7,591 nucleotides of DNA from Candidatus Daviesbacteria bacterium RIFCSPLOWO2_02_FULL_41_8. GTDB lineage: Bacteria; Patescibacteriota; Microgenomatia; Daviesbacterales; UBA10151. Under the pieces are notes generated by a model. That model was not told the origin of the DNA. It made no database searches and saw only the letters and a list, made by a program, of their open reading frames with translations. Made by a program: the position numbers and the translations under genes. Position 1 is the stretch's first letter. Each line of letters starts with the position of its first letter. The stretch lies in NCBI GenBank assembly GCA_001777455.1, contig MFDZ01000068.1, positions 8,056 to 15,646 on the forward strand, written 5' to 3'. Positions 5,078 to 7,591 of this stretch are shown piece after piece.

Positions 5078-5884
5078 ATGAGCAATTCTTCAATTAATTT
5101 AGATGAAGCTAGAGAATATATCGTCAATTTAACCCTAAAAGCCGGAGATATTTTAAGAAAATATTTTAATTCGGGTAACTTTACCTCCAAATCAAAGGGA
5201 GGTGTTGATCTCTTGACTCAAGCTGATGAAGAAATTGACAAATTTTTGAGGGAAAATATAAAAAAGCAATATCCTCAAACCTTCCTTTTAACAGAAGAGA
5301 CATCCCCTAAGGATTACTCATCCATGAAAGAAGTGAATAATTTATGGGTAATTGATCCAATTGATGGAACGGTAAATTTTGCCAGAGGAAACTCGCATTT
5401 TGCCGTATCAATTGGTCTGGTTGACAAGGGGATATCAAAACTGGGAGTGGTTTACCTGCCTATGGAAGATAATTTATATTGGGCCCAAACCAACAAAGAA
5501 AAGGCCTTTCTTAATGGAAAAATCCTGAGTGTTTCATCTACAAAGGAGCTAAAGGAAACAGTTTTTGGTTGTGATTGGGGATGGGAAAAAGAAGAAAGAC
5601 TGATGCTGATGAAGTGGTTAGATAAGATAGTTCCATATGTCAGGCAAATAAAGTGTGCAAACAGTGCCGTCGCAGAACCGGCAACCCTTGCCAATGGCAA
5701 AATGGATGCGTATCTGATCTACGGCATAAAACCATGGGACATAGCGGCTTCATCTCTGTTGATAAGAAAAGCGGGTGGTAAAATTACAACTCCATCAGGA
5801 GAAAATTGGGATATTTTTAATCCATCGATGCTTGCAACTAATGGGGTATTGCATAATAAAATATTAAAACTGATTAATGAATAA
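5078..5884 (+). CDS. Inositol-monophosphatase-family phosphatase
   Basis: This is a Mg2+-dependent phosphatase of the inositol monophosphatase/fructose-1,6-bisphosphatase/CysQ superfamily; the 268 residues match the usual family length. Signature motifs are intact: TEE (72-74, equivalent of GEE), motif A IDPIDGTVNF (92-101) with metal residues Asp93, Ile95 backbone and Asp96, and motif B KPWDIAASSLLIRKAGG (218-234) with Asp221. Asp50 in LLTQADEEID fits the conserved region that precedes the active site. Substrate (inositol phosphate, fructose bisphosphate, PAP or another sugar phosphate) cannot be decided from sequence. Neighbouring sugar-phosphate genes favour a sugar substrate, which is inference. 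There is no Shine-Dalgarno sequence; the start is set by homology and by the inverted repeat just upstream. The next gene begins 2 nt after the stop. Confidence 0.92.
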   Translation: MSNSSINLDEAREYIVNLTLKAGDILRKYFNSGNFTSKSKGGVDLLTQADEEIDKFLRENIKKQYPQTFLLTEETSPKDYSSMKEVNNLWVIDPIDGTVNFARGNSHFAVSIGLVDKGISKLGVVYLPMEDNLYWAQTNKEKAFLNGKILSVSSTKELKETVFGCDWGWEKEERLMLMKWLDKIVPYVRQIKCANSAVAEPATLANGKMDAYLIYGIKPWDIAASSLLIRKAGGKITTPSGENWDIFNPSMLATNGVLHNKILKLINE

Positions 5885-5886
5885 TT

Positions 5887-6396
5887 ATGAAGTCAAAAGG
5901 ACATACGCTTTGGTTAATGCCAACAGGAGAATCATATAAGCGGTTCTCAAACCTAATCAAAAAACTGGCTAAGCAGTACAACGCTCCGGTGTTTGAACCG
6001 CATATCACCCTGCTGGGGGATTTTAAGCAACCTTTGGATGAATGTATTAAGCTTATTCAACAAGTGGTTTCAGGCCAAAAATCCTTTGCAATTTCAATGG
6101 GAGAAATTGATTACGAAGACGTCTTTTTCAGAACGCTGTTTGTCAGAGCGGATAAAACGGAACCCTTGCTAAACCTTCATAACCGCGCCAAAAAGATCTT
6201 CAAAATGGGGATCCCACCATATATGCCTCACTTAAGTCTTCTGTACGGAACTTTTCCCATAAAAACCAAGAAAGAGATCATTAAGGAGATCGGAAAGCAT
6301 CAATCAATCGAATTTGAAATAAACAGTGTTCATTTAATTAAAGGCGGAGAGGTAGAAAAGTGGCAAATTCTGGGAGAATTCCCCTTAGGCAATTAA
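5887..6396 (+). CDS. 2H phosphoesterase, cyclic phosphodiesterase-like
   Basis: The 169 residues carry the two His-x-Thr/Ser motifs of the 2H phosphoesterase superfamily: PHITLLGDF (His39, Thr41) and PHLSLLYG (His115, Ser117). The family members closest in layout are the cyclic-phosphodiesterase-like proteins, where the second motif is preceded by a helix as here (PLLNLHNRAKKIF, then PPYMPHLSL). Known relatives act on 2',3'-cyclic phosphates, ADP-ribose 1'',2''-cyclic phosphate or 2'-5' RNA linkages, so RNA-processing or nucleotide recycling is possible. The start lies 2 nt after the phosphatase stop with no Shine-Dalgarno sequence, implying one transcript and translational coupling. The last 12 nt overlap the convergent transaldolase gene. 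No signal peptide. Family confident; substrate unknown. Confidence 0.85.
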   Translation: MKSKGHTLWLMPTGESYKRFSNLIKKLAKQYNAPVFEPHITLLGDFKQPLDECIKLIQQVVSGQKSFAISMGEIDYEDVFFRTLFVRADKTEPLLNLHNRAKKIFKMGIPPYMPHLSLLYGTFPIKTKKEIIKEIGKHQSIEFEINSVHLIKGGEVEKWQILGEFPLGN

Positions 6397-7245
6397 GTTG
6401 TTCCAGTCGCTGGCGAAGCGGTCGATTCCGGCATCAGTCATTTCGTGTCCGATATTATATTCCTGCCAGGGCTTTTCCAAACTGATCTCCTGATAGGGAA
6501 TGGATTCTAGATTAGTTTGATAGCCATATTCATCCCCCGGCACCGGCATACCTGCCTCCGCCCACTCTTTTAACACCTTAAAAGGGGCGGTAGCAATATC
6601 GCATCCCAGTTGCAGTGTATAAAGAAAGTGATCCAAATTCCTGATGCTGGCTGATAGAACCTCCGAGTGCCCATCTCCCATTTTGTACATCCGCACTATA
6701 TTTTTGATTAAATCCATGCCGTTTTTGCCCTTATCATCCAGTCTCCCCACAAAAGGAGACACAAACACACCGCCTTTTTTGGCTCCCCTAGTGGCCGCAT
6801 AAACAGTTGCTGCCTGTTCCTGATTAAAACAAAGGGTCATATTGACCCGCAAACCCTCTGCTATAGAGAGTTCAGCCGCTTCCAGGGCGGCTTTGGTGAT
6901 CGGATATTTGATGTGGGCATTGGGAATCCAGGCAAACATATCTTTCCCCTGTTTTAACAAATCCTCAGCAGTGGAATTTTTATCGGCATAAACTTCTACC
7001 GAAACGGAACCTTCCGGTATCAGATTGGAAACCTTTTTCACCACTCCCTCGTAAAAGAGCATAATTTCTTCGGCAGTAAATTTATTACCTTCCTCCAGCC
7101 TCTTTTGGGCTGCCGGATTTTTGGCAATTAAAGTAGGATTGGTGGTTTGCCCGTCAAGAAAACCTAAAAGTTTGATAATTTCTTTGGTTTCATTAACATC
7201 CCCGCTGTCGAGGAAAATTTTGGTTATTAGGTTAGATGGTTTCAT
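6385..7245 (-). CDS. tal: Transaldolase
   Basis: This enzyme transfers a dihydroxyacetone unit between sugar phosphates in the non-oxidative pentose phosphate pathway. From the ATG at 7245 it has 286 residues. Family landmarks are KIFLDSGDVNE (9-19, with the conserved early Asp), TTNPTLIAKNP (34-44), SVEVYA (82-87), the Schiff-base strand IKYPIT with Lys113, VNMTLCF with the barrel-strand Thr, and VFVSPFVGRLDD. It is longer than the fructose-6-phosphate aldolase/TalC group (about 220 residues), so classical transaldolase activity is more likely. The open frame continues upstream to 7326, but those 27 codons run through an inverted-repeat element (SRFLRSPRRPRND) and are unlike any transaldolase N-terminus, so the ATG at 7245 is preferred. 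The gene follows transketolase on the same strand, as expected for pathway partners. Confidence 0.92.
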   Translation of the reverse strand: MKPSNLITKIFLDSGDVNETKEIIKLLGFLDGQTTNPTLIAKNPAAQKRLEEGNKFTAEEIMLFYEGVVKKVSNLIPEGSVSVEVYADKNSTAEDLLKQGKDMFAWIPNAHIKYPITKAALEAAELSIAEGLRVNMTLCFNQEQAATVYAATRGAKKGGVFVSPFVGRLDDKGKNGMDLIKNIVRMYKMGDGHSEVLSASIRNLDHFLYTLQLGCDIATAPFKVLKEWAEAGMPVPGDEYGYQTNLESIPYQEISLEKPWQEYNIGHEMTDAGIDRFASDWNNLIA

Positions 7246-7268
7246 ATTTTCACAAGTTTCCCGCTCAC

Positions 7269-7357
7269 TGTCATTCCGAGGTCGCCTCGGCGACCGTAGG
7301 AATCTTGATTCAAGAAAGATTGCCACGTCGCTCGAAGACTCGCTCCTCGCAATGACA
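7269..7357. repeat. 89-bp palindromic repeat element with terminal inverted repeats
   Basis: The ends TGTCATTCCGAGG (7269-7281) and CCTCGCAATGACA (7345-7357) are 13-nt inverted repeats with one mismatch. Inside are two more hairpins: GGTCGC-CTCG-GCGACC (7280-7295) and TCTTG-ATT-CAAGA (7303-7315). The whole can fold into a branched structure. It carries no gene; it fills most of the 128-nt gap between transketolase and transaldolase. Sequences with ends of this kind are, from memory, dispersed repeats in many uncultured bacterial genomes; the copy number here cannot be seen from one window. Confidence 0.8.
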
Positions 7358-7373
7358 ACGATGACAGTTTGTT

Positions 7374-7591
7374 TTAGGCTATCACTTTTTTGACCTGCTT
7401 GACAATAGCGGGAGCAGAAATACCCTCATATTCCAGCAGTTCATCCGGTTTACCGCTGTGCGGCATTTTAGTAACTGCCATGATATAAACAGGCTTACCG
7501 GAACCGGACAGCGCGGCGGCCACAGCTTCACCTAAGCCTCCGGCTATGTGATGATCTTCCACAGTAATAATAGCTTCAGTTTCTTTGGCGG
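7374..7591 (-). CDS. tkt: Transketolase C-terminal domain, 5' end missing
   Basis: The last 71 residues of a transketolase are visible and the frame runs off the window edge; the GTG at 7562 is an internal Val. The motif IITVEDHHIAGGLGEAVAAAL is the conserved C-terminal-domain segment of transketolases (and related DXS/pyruvate dehydrogenase beta proteins). The ending EYEGISAPAIVKQVKKVIA is typical of the end of the split, archaeal-like transketolase C-terminal subunit as well as of full-length enzymes. Which of the two this is depends on sequence outside the window. The enzyme moves two-carbon ketol units in the non-oxidative pentose phosphate branch, matching the transaldolase downstream on the same strand. 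Confidence 0.88.
   Translation of the reverse strand, partial: AKETEAIITVEDHHIAGGLGEAVAAALSGSGKPVYIMAVTKMPHSGKPDELLEYEGISAPAIVKQVKKVIA

Noticed and set aside
7246..7326. Longer transaldolase start at 7326
   Set aside because: The added 27 codons lie largely in the inverted-repeat element and do not resemble transaldolase N-termini; the ATG at 7245 directly precedes the conserved KIFLDSGDVNE segment.

Overview
The window (about 7.6 kb, mid-40s %GC by eye) is dense bacterial DNA. It has short or overlapping gene junctions, mostly weak Shine-Dalgarno signals and compact proteins. The gene mix is a MacAB-type exporter, a cupin-type glucose-6-phosphate isomerase, a stand-alone mannose-6-phosphate-isomerase-like cupin, a 2H cyclic-phosphodiesterase-like protein and a transaldolase/transketolase pair. 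This mix and a dispersed TGTCATT...AATGACA palindromic repeat suggest an uncultured lineage such as the Candidate Phyla Radiation (Patescibacteria, perhaps Microgenomates). That placement is inference; the window contains no marker gene.

Layout. (1) 1-2549, plus strand: the 3' part of a membrane-fusion protein, an ABC ATPase and a FtsX/MacB permease, forming one tightly packed exporter operon. (2) 2542-3680: a mosaic region with a small alpha/beta-hydrolase-like gene, a small coiled-coil gene and three repeat modules. I call these A (the macB 3' end), B and C (both with short hairpins); each occurs twice, in the order A1-hydrolase-B1-coiled coil-C1-A2-B2-C2. The second set is compact (117 bp) and gene-free, so the first set looks like the same unit opened by two gene-sized insertions. 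(3) 3673-5012, minus strand: a mannose-6-phosphate-isomerase-like cupin, a cupin glucose-6-phosphate isomerase and an unrecognised 95-residue protein, probably one operon. (4) 5078-6396, plus strand, diverging from (3): an inositol-monophosphatase-family enzyme followed 2 nt later by a 2H phosphoesterase. (5) 6385-7591, minus strand: the end of a transketolase, an 89-bp inverted-repeat element, then a transaldolase. Its end overlaps the 2H phosphoesterase convergently by 12 nt.

Functionally, the right half is a sugar-phosphate neighbourhood: fructose-6-phosphate/glucose-6-phosphate interconversion, possible mannose-phosphate chemistry, a sugar/inositol phosphatase and the non-oxidative pentose phosphate branch. 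The left half is an export system.

The most unusual structure is the A-B-C duplication. The second copy appears to preserve an 'empty' version of the region downstream of macB and so marks where the hydrolase and coiled-coil genes sit in the first. No transposase, recombinase, CRISPR array, tRNA or rRNA was seen. No stretch over 300 bases lacks a gene.
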